A DNA stretch of 64,000 nt from Catonia carolina (lineage: Eukaryota > Arthropoda > Insecta > Hemiptera > Achilidae): positions 5,439,501 to 5,503,500 of the forward strand of contig JAQMRL010000022.1 of NCBI GenBank assembly GCA_035578175.1, read 5' to 3'. The notes beneath the pieces are model-generated. The model searched no databases. It was given only the letters and a program-made list of their open reading frames with translations, and was not told the DNA's origin. Positions 48,477 to 58,029 of the stretch are shown piece by piece. Made by a program: the position numbers and the translations under genes. The stretch's first letter is position 1; each line of letters begins with the position of its first letter.

Positions 48477-49269
48477 ACTATCGAGTAAGCGTTTCAGTTG
48501 ATAGAAGAATGTTTTCAGTTCGTGGCGTGTGTTGGTAATATGTGCGTTCCTGTAAGTTTTCAGTCTAAGTGTAAGCCTAAATAGCGTGTTTGAGTAGTGT
48601 GAGGCAGCGGAATATTATTAATGTAAACAGTTGAGCAGTTTTGTCGTCTAAGCGTAAAAGTCATTTATTGCAATTTGTTTTCATTATTTTTTTATTTTTC
48701 ATTGTTTAAGCCATGGTTCTATCAGGTGTAAATGGATTCTTTTCAGATGCAATTTCAGGATTGGTATTTGTCCCCTTAGGCTTTGGTCACAGGATCTTTT
48801 TAGCCAATTAGATGATTGTAGTGATTACTGAAAGCTCCAGCAAATAACTCAAGTTTTGGAATCTTAAGCTTAATTTTTAGAAATTCCTATAAAATTGTGA
48901 TAAAAGATACTAAATGTTCGATAAAAATTGTCAAAAAACGAACTGCGCTCAAGCAGCAAATGGTTTTATTGCTAACCTTGGAAGGGTTGCGTTAAAATAA
49001 ATTTTCTTAAGCTTGCTGAACACTTTTTTAATAAGAACATAAAATATGTGTCATGTTTTATTAAGAAACAAGAAACAGATAACTACATTTCATTGTAATA
49101 GGCCTACTGTTCAAAGTCAGATAAACTTGTGATGGACAATAAATTGCCGAGTGTAAATCAAGAAATATTTTTTCTATAAAAATGATATTTTCTAAACGAA
49201 AATAACTATTGTTTCAAAGATTGCAATTTAATTTTTATACTAGAATCATGCAAATTATTCATGTAAATT
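48477..49269. other. Stretch without recognised genes
   Basis: Nothing recognised between the right duplication of the first LINE and the SINE insertion site. Confidence 0.3.
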
Positions 49270-49283
49270 AAAAAAAATATAGT
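49270..49283. repeat. Left target duplication of the SINE
   Basis: A-run then TATAGT; the same A-run plus TATAGT occurs at 52728-52743, after the nested LINE. Confidence 0.7.
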
Positions 49284-49453
49284 GCTCGCCTTTCATCATG
49301 CGGTCCTGGGTTCGAATCCCACTCAGGCATGGCATATTTTCATACGTTACAAAAAATCATTTCATCCTACATCGCATAAAGTTTCACCCCAACCTCGTCG
49401 CTAATGACCATTGCAGTTGATGCGACGTTAATTAAATAAATAAAAAAAAAAAA
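49282..49453 (+). mobile_element. 5'-truncated tRNA-derived SINE (S2 body, S1-type tail)
   Basis: The B box GGTTCGAATCC is near 49309-49320; the A-box half of the tRNA head is missing. The body GCATATTTTCATACGTTAC to TTTCATCC matches the SINE at 52915-53106. The tail, however, is CGTCGCTAATGACC and AGTTGATGCGACG followed by (AAAT)n and an A-run (to 49453), as in the LINEs at 571-1045 and 3985-4765. A full-length LINE lies in the A-run at its 3' end. Confidence 0.85.
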
Positions 49454-52400
49454 TTGGAGAGTACTGGGGAAATAAAATACCCAGGGTTGACAAAAACCAG
49501 AGGAAGTGATCAACGGCCTCGACGGCGGAAGAGGAAGAATTCCCAACGGCGAAGAGGGCGGAAGAATCTAGGAGTTGGGTCTCCGAATTAAACCCAGGGC
49601 AGGGCTAGAGGCTCAAAGATGGCAGCCCCATCACTAGTCTTACCTCACAATCCGCCAGTAACGGATTTGGGGGAATATACTCTACTTTCAATGCAATGGT
49701 AAGAAATAGCCGGACGGATTCACGGAAAACAAACTGGACACGAAAAAATAAAAAAGATTTTTGGACATCGGAAAGACTGAAAATAGCAACATGGAATGTT
49801 AGGAGTTTATACCGGAAGGAAGAGATCTTGGTGAAGGAGCTGAAGAGCGCACAGATAGACATAATAGCGATCAGTGAAACTAAGAGGAAACAAAAAGGCT
49901 CAAAGGAAGTTGGAGATTACATGCTTTTCTATAGTGGAGTAGAGGTGAAGGTGAGAGCGAAGGCAGGAGTAGCAATTGTAATGCATAAAAAATTTAAAGA
50001 CAGGGTTGAGTCTTATAACTTTTTCAGCGAGAGAATCATGAGTATACGAATGAAAACAAGCGCAGGTTTTATGACAGTATTGGCAGTTTATGCGCCAGAA
50101 GAGGGTAAGGGTGACGAAACGGAAGACTTTTATAATGATCTGGAGGACTTCATGCAGGGACTGGATCAGCGGGATTATATAGTTATAGCAGGAGACCTTA
50201 ACGCTAGAATTGGAAGCATAGAGATGGATGGTACGATTGGTAAATATGGGGAAAGGACACTGAACAATAATGGAACGGCTCTAAGAGACTTTGTTTCGAG
50301 GAACTCATTAAAAATAATGAATACCTTTTTCCCACATAAAGAAATACACCAATATACGTGGGCGGCTCGAGGAAGTAAGTCTATCATCGACTACGTTATA
50401 GTAAACAGTAGACTATTCCCGTTAGTTCAGGATACTAGAGTATATAGAGGGTTTGACGTGTACAGTGATCATTTTCTGCTGATATCAAAAATAGTATTAC
50501 CCCGTAAATTTAAAAGAAATAAAAAAGAAATAACTGCAGATGTGACTTATAGGGTCAATCTTCTGGACCAACCAAGTATTAGAGACCTATACAAAAACCG
50601 ATTAGACGAGCATATAAATAAATACCCGATGGATTTAAATATTAACAGGGAATGGATGCAATTAGTGGATTGCATGAGAGGAGCTGCAGCGGAGTCTCTA
50701 GGTGAGAGGAAAAAGAGAGGTAATCGCAAAGGGATACCGTTTTGGGATGAAGAATTGGCAAGCTTGGTTCGAACTAAAAAAGAGGCTTACTTGAGATATC
50801 TGCAGAGTAGATCGCAACAGGATCTAGAAGAATACCACAGAAGGTCGGCGGCCGCTAAAAAAGAAATACGGAAACGCAAAAGAGAAGGATGGGAAAGAAC
50901 TGTCAGCCAAATTGAGCATGACGTCCATGGTAGACAGGAGCATGCTTACAAATTTCTAAGCAGGTTAAACAGAGAGGTCAAGGATAATATATCGATAAAT
51001 CCTATACCAGAAGAGGAATGGTTGGACTTTTTCGAGAAATTATGGACGTCTGGCGAAGAAAATGTAACCAACTTGCCCAATGACACTAATGTGGACGACC
51101 TTTCTATGGAAGAGATATCGGAAGCATTGAGAGCAAGTAGAAATAGGAAGGCTCCGGGGCCGGATGGAATTAATGTTGAGCTGATCAAGTATGCCTCTCG
51201 GAGTTTCCTAGAGAGGCTGCTGTCATTCTTTAACTGGTGTTGGAAGCTAGGACAGATACCTGAACAATGGGGAGAGTCTGTGGTAATACCAGTATTTAAG
51301 AAAGGAAATAGGAAAGACTGCGGAAACTATAGAGGCATCAGCCTCCTTAACACGGGCTACAAGGTCTATGCAAAGATTATAACTAACCGGCTGAAGATTA
51401 TCGCGGAGGGGATACTGGGTGAAGAACAAAGCGGCTTCAGGATGGGAAGGTCGTGCTCAGACTGTGTTTTCGCCTTGAACCAAATTGTAGAGAAGCATAG
51501 AGAGTACAACGTCCCGACGTTTGTTGCTTTTCTGGACTATGTGAAGGCTTTTGATCAGGTTAAGAGAAAGAAGCTATGGGATATTTTAATACAAAGGGGT
51601 ATACCTACACATCTAGTCAGAGTGATACAAAGTATGTACCAGAACACAAAAATACAGATAAAAGTGGGAGGTAAAACTGGTGCAGGAAAAAGAGAGATAA
51701 CACAAGGAGTGAGACAAGGGTGTCCCTTATCACCCGTATTATTTAACATTTATATTGACGATGCCGTAAGCAACTGGCGAAACAAATTAAAAACGAGGTT
51801 TTTAGTAGATGGTATGCCTCTAGACACTCTATTGTTTGCAGATGATCAGGTAGTGTTTGCAGACTCGGAGGATAATTTGCAACGAGCTGTATATTCACTG
51901 AGCAAAATTTATAAGGAATATAACTTGGAAATATCGGCAACAAAGACGAAGGTGTGGGGTTTTGTTGGAGAGGAACCTCTTAGAAGCAAAATTGTTTTGG
52001 CTGATCAGATATTGGAGCAGGTGTCAGGGTTCCAGTACCTAGGATGTAGATTATCCTATGGGGAGAGTGAAGATGTGGACTGGAAAATACATAAATTCCA
52101 ACGTCTATTAGGAACCATAAGCAGAACATTAAAAGGGAAAGTAAGGAAGGAGACAATTATTAAATTTTATAAGGTAATGGCTAGGCCGGTTCTGTTGTAC
52201 GGCTCCGAAGCATGGACACTGACCTCTCGTCAATACAGAAGAATCGAGGCAGCAGAGATGCGCTTTCTGAGAAGTATTGCGGGTTGCACTCTCAGGGATA
52301 GGATTAGAAGTGAGATAATAAGAAATCAACTTCATGTTGAGAATATTAGCGATATTATCAGGAAATATAGGAACAGTTGGAGGGAACATGTAGAGAGAAT

Positions 52401-52727
52401 GGAGGAGAGTAGGATACCCAAGTTTTTGTGGCACTATAGAGCGAGAGGAAGAAGAAGAATTGGGAGACCGAGGAAGCGATGGGAGGACCAACTGTAGGAA
52501 CGCATCGATCGGAATGGACTCGAACTTTCCAATTAGGAGCAATAATTTATGTAAAGACGCAGGTTTCGATGATGAATTTTACTAAATTACAAAGTATACT
52601 TTTAAAATATACAATCTTTTAACAAATGACAATTTCAAAAGAAAGGAACAAAAGAAGAAAACAACTACCATTGCAACGGAACAGGCTGGGTAAAGCCTAA
52701 GCCGTATAGTTGATGATGATGATGATG
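49454..52727 (+). mobile_element. Full-length RTE-like LINE with intact ORF
   Basis: 3274 bp: 5' UTR of about 240 bp, a single ORF (49696-52497), a 230-bp 3' UTR and a (GAT)n end at 52710-52727. It sits in the A-rich tail of a SINE, so its own target duplication is probably just A residues and cannot be measured. Size, single ORF and trinucleotide end fit the RTE clade. The 5' UTR shares short motifs such as GATCAACGGC with the LINE at 45053. Fragments with related C-termini occur at 8082, 9478, 26930 and 55128. Confidence 0.9.
49696..52497 (+). CDS. LINE endonuclease-reverse transcriptase, intact
   Basis: 933 codons from ATG with no stop. Residues about 28-265 are an APE-type endonuclease with the expected active-site motifs: N34 in TWNVR, E61 in SETKR, Y132 in VYAP, D167 and N169 in GDLNA, D232 in IIDY and S257-D258-H259. 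Residues about 485-780 are the reverse transcriptase: R-K-A-P-G-P-D-G (484-491), N-Y-R-G-I-S-L-L (544-551), F-L-D-Y-V-K-A-F-D with D614, G-V-R-Q-G-C-P-L-S-P (671-680) and F-A-D-D at 714-717 (codons 51835-51846). A C-terminal GSEAWTLT block and GRPRKRW end follow; no RNase H. An upstream ATG at 49691 is followed at once by a stop, so 49696 is the likely start. The enzyme would act in target-primed reverse transcription in the nucleus, on its own RNA and perhaps on SINE RNAs. All catalytic residues that I can check are present. Confidence 0.95.
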   Translation: MVRNSRTDSRKTNWTRKNKKDFWTSERLKIATWNVRSLYRKEEILVKELKSAQIDIIAISETKRKQKGSKEVGDYMLFYSGVEVKVRAKAGVAIVMHKKFKDRVESYNFFSERIMSIRMKTSAGFMTVLAVYAPEEGKGDETEDFYNDLEDFMQGLDQRDYIVIAGDLNARIGSIEMDGTIGKYGERTLNNNGTALRDFVSRNSLKIMNTFFPHKEIHQYTWAARGSKSIIDYVIVNSRLFPLVQDTRVYRGFDVYSDHFLLISKIVLPRKFKRNKKEITADVTYRVNLLDQPSIRDLYKNRLDEHINKYPMDLNINREWMQLVDCMRGAAAESLGERKKRGNRKGIPFWDEELASLVRTKKEAYLRYLQSRSQQDLEEYHRRSAAAKKEIRKRKREGWERTVSQIEHDVHGRQEHAYKFLSRLNREVKDNISINPIPEEEWLDFFEKLWTSGEENVTNLPNDTNVDDLSMEEISEALRASRNRKAPGPDGINVELIKYASRSFLERLLSFFNWCWKLGQIPEQWGESVVIPVFKKGNRKDCGNYRGISLLNTGYKVYAKIITNRLKIIAEGILGEEQSGFRMGRSCSDCVFALNQIVEKHREYNVPTFVAFLDYVKAFDQVKRKKLWDILIQRGIPTHLVRVIQSMYQNTKIQIKVGGKTGAGKREITQGVRQGCPLSPVLFNIYIDDAVSNWRNKLKTRFLVDGMPLDTLLFADDQVVFADSEDNLQRAVYSLSKIYKEYNLEISATKTKVWGFVGEEPLRSKIVLADQILEQVSGFQYLGCRLSYGESEDVDWKIHKFQRLLGTISRTLKGKVRKETIIKFYKVMARPVLLYGSEAWTLTSRQYRRIEAAEMRFLRSIAGCTLRDRIRSEIIRNQLHVENISDIIRKYRNSWREHVERMEESRIPKFLWHYRARGRRRIGRPRKRWEDQL

Positions 52728-52905
52728 AAAAAAAAAATATAGTAATAATTCTAAACAACTAGTGTGAAACATTCACACGTCTTTCTCATGCCAATTTAAG
52801 TAACTAAAATATAAACTTCGTTTATTATATAGTAAACAATGTAAAATGAGAAATACGAACACAAGTTTAATCACGAGAGAATGACGCAAAATCAAAATCA
52901 ATCTT

Positions 52906-53115
52906 TGTAGAACTGTTTTTGTGGTTTAACGACCGACTGTTCTGCAATTACTGCTAAAGCAGACGGTAAAGAATGAAATTATTTTATGTAACGTATGAAA
53001 ATATGTCGTGCCTGAATGGGATTCAAACCCAAGACCGCATGATGAGAGACAAGCACGTTACCAACTACGCCAATGCGGCCGACTGAAGTCGATCATTTTT
53101 CAGTTCTGTAGAACT
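52906..53115. repeat. 9-bp target duplication around nested SINE
   Basis: TGTAGAACT occurs at 52906-52914 and 53107-53115, at the point where the homology of repeat R is interrupted. Confidence 0.7.
52915..53106 (-). mobile_element. tRNA-derived SINE S2 with both promoter boxes
   Basis: Read on the minus strand: A box TGGCGTAGTTGG at about 53059-53070, B box GGTTTGAATCC at about 53012-53022, a body with GACATATTTTCATACGTTAC, then a tail CGTCTGCTTTAGCAGTAAT and GGTCGTTAAACC. The A box matches the Pol III consensus; the B box has one change. The head and body match 49282-49453, but the tail differs. The tail is shared with 33850-33932. Confidence 0.85.
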
Positions 53116-53589
53116 TAAAAATACGGAAAATCACTAATCAAAGTTTAGCTACGGTGTGTAGAAAAAGCAATGCTACAAAAAAAAGTTGAAATTTTTTAAT
53201 TTTGTATAACTTTATTTGTACACCTTTGCATACTAAGGCCGCAATCATTAAAATAATTAAATTTTTTTAACGGTTTTCATGAGAAAACTACAGAAAATCA
53301 TTAAACGACGCTAAACTGAGGGTTGTAGAAAATAATAGTTCGAATAAAAGTTGTAGGTTTTTTAATTTCCTAAAACTTTTATGCTTTAAAATGCATATTA
53401 AGGCTGTAATCGTAAAAAAAAATTTTACTACGTAATCATAGCCGCAAAGAATTTCGTCACACATGGCGCTTACCCCATCTTGCAGACCAAAAAAGTAAAG
53501 AGACGATTTTAAGCAAATAGTATTGGTTGCTTTTTTTGAAAAAAAATTCAAAAACGTGCAAAATCAATCAAGCCCTATATACCTTTATT

Positions 53590-53970
53590 TTTTGCCCATA
53601 ACAGGCAAATAGATTGTAAAAAATTATTTGCACTCGATTTGCTTGTTTCCAGGGCTATAAAAAATAGTTGTGTTTCTGATCGCATGGTCACCCAATTATA
53701 TGATTGAAGCATTTAAAAATAAAAGAGGTAAATTTGTAAAAGGTACTAGGCAGAGTTATCTCCTCTGACAGTAATCTATTTTATTATACAGCCAGACTCT
53801 GTGGTAATTGAGGTAAAGGTGAAAAGTAGATGCTTTTCAGAAGGCCTGGCATGCTGTTAAGTATACATTTCTACTCAGTGATAAAGGTAAACCATCTCGC
53901 TCCTCGATTTACTTATTGAAGGCTCTAGAGGTTTAAAGCAGATAATGTGCTATAATGAACTAAACACCCA
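53590..53970 (+). repeat. Repeat family Q, copy C
   Basis: Same blocks as copy A but more diverged: TGCCCATAACAGGC start, CCAGGGCTA, CAGAGTTATCTCCTCTGA, CAGCCAGACTCTG and CTCTAGAGG. It has lost the AACCAGCC block. The small ORF is broken. It lies about 300 bp before copy D in the same orientation. Confidence 0.7.
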
Positions 53971-54263
53971 CACTCATTTTTATAGGGCAAGAGAGAGAAA
54001 AATAAAAAAAATCATTCAACATAATATTAAAAATACATACAGATTCACAGTTTTATAAAATAGCGTACATACCCATCTCGGAAAATATGTGAGGTTTGTG
54101 GTACATACTAGTAAAAATATTATTTGGATCCAGTGGTAGATGATATTCAAGAGATATTCAAGAGGACTTAGATAAAGTACATAAGAAAAATTTCATACCT
54201 AAAATTATAACAAAATAAACGTATCATTTAATGGCATTTACCTTAACACTTGCCAGTCTTAAC

Positions 54264-54674
54264 ACCTGCCCATGACTGGTAGGTGATGTGTTAAATAATT
54301 TGCACTTGATATGGTAGTTCCAGGGCTACAAAAAATAGTTCCGTTTCTTACCACATGGACAGCCAGTTATATGACTGAAGCATTTAGTACAGAAGAGATA
54401 GAGGTGTAAAATACACTATCCAGAGTTATCTCCTCTGAGAGTAATGAATTTCATTATACAGCCAGACCCTGTAGTGAATGAAGTGAAGGTGTCATTTGGA
54501 GGGTGGAAAGTAGTAGTAGGTTTGATTTTCAGAAGGCCCGGCATGCTGATAAGCTCACTTTTCTTTTCATTGAGAAATTCAATAGTAAACCACCTCACTT
54601 CTCGTTTTACTAAGTAAAACCTCTAGAAGGCTGGTAGTGAAACCAGCCTTCTGGATGATGATTTAGACAACAAC
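54264..54674 (+). repeat. Repeat family Q, copy D
   Basis: Best matches copy A. Its 3' part carries an additional hairpin, AGAAGGCTGG/CCAGCCTTCT around an 8-nt loop (about 54624-54651), where the other copies have only the right arm. The left arm looks like an inverted copy of the AACCAGCC block. The ORF 54444-54617 is described with copy A. Confidence 0.75.
54444..54617 (+). CDS. Small ORF within repeat Q copy D
   Basis: 57 codons, ATG to TAA. It begins M-N-F-I-I-Q-P-D-P-V-V-N-E-V-K-V-S-F and ends H-L-T-S-R-F-T-K. Start and end are in the same frame as the copy A ORF, while the middle is shifted by indels. Product unknown; coding status unproven. Confidence 0.3.
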   Translation: MNFIIQPDPVVNEVKVSFGGWKVVVGLIFRRPGMLISSLFFSLRNSIVNHLTSRFTK

Positions 54675-55127
54675 CCAAAACCGTGTTTTATAATAATTAT
54701 ACGTTACTTTTACGTAAATAATTACTATTTACTTGCGTAAAGTTATGTAGGTAGGATGATCTGATCTACAGTTGCGGGCAATCTTTAACTAGACTTGTGA
54801 TTCTCTCCAGTACGAAAAGTGATGTGGTCCATATGTAGATGCATACATAGCTAACATTGCAATTAACCATTAATATAGGGTTTGGCTAAGAACATTGCAC
54901 TCAATCATTAAGTAAGGCTTTTGCTGAGTTGGGGTCAATTGACAGCGTAGGCTTGGTGAATGATCGGTACCAAAGACCACTTCAGACATTGAAGGTTCAA
55001 GATCAAGCCAGAAGCCAGTGTACATTGAGCTCTGCTGCGTACGGCACGTTATTTGTGTATGTCTGTTACCTTATAATATTATAATTCTTTCTTCCACTCA
55101 AAGTTTTCCCTTGAGGGAAAACTAGCT
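54675..55127. other. Stretch without recognised genes
   Basis: Nothing recognised. Confidence 0.3.
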
Positions 55128-55630
55128 TATTTCTTCTTCTTCTTCTTCTTCTAACTATCAAGGATTAGGCATAAGCCTGTTCCAAACTCACAAACCATCC
55201 TGCACGTCTACAGAAACACGACACATTCAAATCCGTACATCTCGACTACTGCCATCTTCTTCGAGGTCTTCCTACCTCCCTTCTTCCAACTGGAACATAT
55301 TCCGTCACTTTTAAAGGTATTCTATCCTCTGGCATCGGTTACAAATGTTGCCTCCATTGATTCAGGTACTCTTCCACTTTTTCATTCAAGCTAAATACAC
55401 CCAACTAGGATCTAATTTCTTCGTTATGTATTAGATCCAGCCTCTAGCAGCCCTTCACCCTTCTTAAAAACCTCATTTCAGCTGCTTGGATCCTACTTTC
55501 TTGGCATCTTGTGGTAACCCATGACTCACTTCCATAAAGAAGGACTGAGACTGCCATTACCTTGTACAACTTCAGTACTGTCTCTGTTACCCAGTGTTCT
55601 GTTAATGGTACCACAAATAGCTTGAAATTT
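55128..55630 (-). mobile_element. RTE-like LINE 3' end with (GAA)n tail
   Basis: From 55630 down the minus strand reads L-Y-K-V-M-A-V-S-V-L-L-Y-G-S-E-S-W-V, S-R-I-Q-A-A-E-M-R-F-L-R-R-V-K-G, L-N-E-K-V-E-E-Y-L-N-Q-W, M-P-E-D-R-I-P and then V-G-R-P-R-R-R-W-Q, with a few frame changes. This parallels residues about 828-933 of the intact protein at 49696. The 3' end is AATCCTTGATAGTTAGAAG and GAA units (TTC run at 55131-55150 on the plus strand), the same as the fragment at 9478-9940. Confidence 0.85.
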
Positions 55631-56772
55631 ATTTATTTTATTTTTGAACTAGCTTATTTACAGTAGTTAGTTTCATATTTTGGAACAACTTTAATATTTT
55701 ACTTATATAACTGCAATAATTTTTTATTTAATTTTTCACACTTATGTGCAGTAAACAGGGGTAATAGCTCATAGTTTACGTTCGAAAACGGAATGGAGGT
55801 AATTTTATAGGACATTGTTTATTATGCAAATCCACCTTAGTCTATGTTAGGTTCAAAAAGGTTAAGCATGATAAAGAAATATTTTAGTATTGTGTTTGAT
55901 ATTATTGTTTACTAGGCCAGTCATCAGTCAGAACTGAAGTATCTAGGACTCTATAAATTTCCACAATGATATCTTTTTGAAAGAGCTGATTAACAATGAG
56001 AATTGAAAGACAGTCGTCATGGTGAGGAAAGATCATTGTCAACAGACACTGTGGAATTTAAAATTAATTTCAGTATGACACAAGGATTGTACTTATGAAA
56101 TTCCACTGTAAACCTGCCCTTATGCTAATATGTAAGAAAAAAATATCTGTGATATTATCACAGATGAATTTAGCTTGTTATTGTGAATTTGATGGTTTGG
56201 ATTTTAAACAGGCTGACTCAAAGTTTTTTAATATTTCAGAAGCTCATTTTATAAATAAAAATAAAGTAGAATGATCATAGTATCAACAAACGATTAGTTT
56301 CAATTCAATTTCTACGGTGAAATTAGGTGATACTAAAGTTTTTTAGGCATTTATTAAGAGACAAACGTGGTACATTAGAAAATAACTTGTACACTTAGGT
56401 AGACTATTTAAATGTTGTTGTACTGCTGTTTTTTGTTAAAACTACATAATAAAAATGATTTTTATGTTTTTTCTAGTAATCTTTAGAAAATCTATTTCAT
56501 TGGTTTAACTTCATCCATTGATTAAAATTTAATTCAGTAAATTTAGTTCAATTTTATGTTTTTGCTGTAAAAGATAATTAAAAATTATTCAATCAGTCAG
56601 TCAATTAAGGCTTACACTTTTTTATGTAAATTTTGTTAATTTATTTGAAAGTTTAGATTGAAAATGTAAATAATTTTTCTTGTATACTTTTTTTAATTTT
56701 GTGAATTGTAATGAATTTTTATTAGGTGTTATTCTATTATATTTTTTTGTACTTTAAACAAGGTTTTCTCTA
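55631..56772. other. AT-rich stretch without genes
   Basis: No gene recognised. It contains the perfect palindrome ATCTGTGATA-T-TATCACAGAT at 56145-56165. Confidence 0.35.
56145..56165. repeat. Perfect 10-bp-arm palindrome
   Basis: ATCTGTGATA and TATCACAGAT around a single T. Could be a protein-binding palindrome or chance; no neighbouring gene was found. Confidence 0.85.
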
Positions 56773-57141
56773 TTGAAGGAAGTTAATACATTTTATATCC
56801 GAAATAATTTAATTTCACCAGTTTTTAAATCTCTCGTCTTTTTACGCTTTCTTTTTTCTTTATTTTCGTTGTTGTGTGTTCTTTCTTCACAAAAAAAGCT
56901 TGACCCAGTGGGAGAAAGAGACATGCTGATAGCTGCGGTGTCTGATGAAAAATGCATGAACAACTTTCTTTCGGTTATTTTTGTTAGAGCTGTGAAGGGG
57001 GTTGTTGAGCATTTGAACCCAACTCACACCGTCCTAGAACCGTCCTTTAAAAACTGGATATACAGAAATTCAAAGGGAAGCCACTTGTTTTCTCTAGAAC
57101 CATTGTCAAGTTTTTTTTATTTATTATACATTTTTTTATAG
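56773..57141 (+). CDS. Unrecognised 122-codon open frame with a protein-like core
   Basis: The frame has no ATG before residue 51, so it is not a complete gene as it stands. Residues 41-113 (about 56893-57110) have balanced composition: D-P-V-G-E-R-D-M-L-I-A-A-V-S-D-E, then V-K-G-V-V-E-H-L-N-P-T-H, then F-K-N-W-I-Y-R-N. The flanks are translated low-complexity sequence. A pyrimidine-rich tract ending in AG directly precedes the core, as at a 3' splice site, so it could be an exon or an exon-like relic of a transposon. I do not recognise the family. Confidence 0.25.
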   Translation: MKEVNTFYIRNNLISPVFKSLVFLRFLFSLFSLLCVLSSQKKLDPVGERDMLIAAVSDEKCMNNFLSVIFVRAVKGVVEHLNPTHTVLEPSFKNWIYRNSKGSHLFSLEPLSSFFYLLYIFL

Positions 57142-58029
57142 GAGTAGAAAACAATTGTAACTTTTGACCTACATTGGAAATGATAGATGATGTACAAATT
57201 CTTTTCTTTCGATTGAAGATTTTCTATGTAAATACGTAATTTATTACTTAATACTCAACGTAATCATCGCAGAAGAAAATTATATTTAGGAAACCGCAGA
57301 GGAACTATTAAAATAAAGTTCAATAACATTTAAATGACCTGAGATATTAATTGAAAATTTCATTAGTTTTGCTCTTTTGGTACATACAGTATAAATACAA
57401 AATTAACCATATAATATATTTAAAAAAATCTTACAGAAATCCAAACTTCAATATTATGTTATACCATCTCTATTACAGAAAATAATTTTAAACTTTTATG
57501 ATTTGTATAATAGGCCTACGACCTGAATATCTTCGCATTCGTACTCCGTCATGGTGTTTCTCACCTGTATATTTAGGCAATCAGCCTCTTAAAAAAACAT
57601 ACTGTGAGGTATTTATAGGTTACTGAATTCACCGGGTCTAGAGACAAGCATCAACAAAGACATGCGTTGTTCACGAGGTATTTGTACTGCCGGTTGCCTA
57701 ACTGACGCCGGCTATTGGATAATGAACCGCACGTACGTAAAAATAGTTCCTTCATTCTAAAAATTTAACAAATTTTCATGATTTATGATCTATTTTCATT
57801 AAAAATAACTCACACTGTATATTAAGATAGGGATAATGCAACGAAGACTGGTGTTAGAAGAATGCATAAATGATCTTGGCTCTGCTTGGCATTTGACCTT
57901 GGTATCAATCAACAGCTATCACGTGATCCATTTGTTTACTGCTTGTCTCCAGTCCCGGTGAACAGACTTTAGATCTGACTTTTGATAAAAACCCTGACTT
58001 GGAGCACACATACAAGAAAATAACGTTAA
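57142..58029. other. Stretch without recognised genes
   Basis: Nothing recognised. 57620-57740 and 57840-57980 are less AT-rich but hold no clear frame. Confidence 0.3.

Larger units (their letters stand above)
52745..53565 (+). repeat. Repeat family R, copy 2, split by a SINE
   Basis: Left part (52745-52914) matches 60110-60270: TGTGAAACAATC-like, TCATGCCAA and GAGAGAATGACGCAAAATC. Right part (53107-53565) matches 60280-60700, including the ACGGAAAATCACTAATC block twice in degenerate tandem (about 53118 and 53290) and GACATGCCGCCTACC-like sequence at 53463. The gap between the two parts is exactly the SINE at 52915-53106. Confidence 0.75.
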
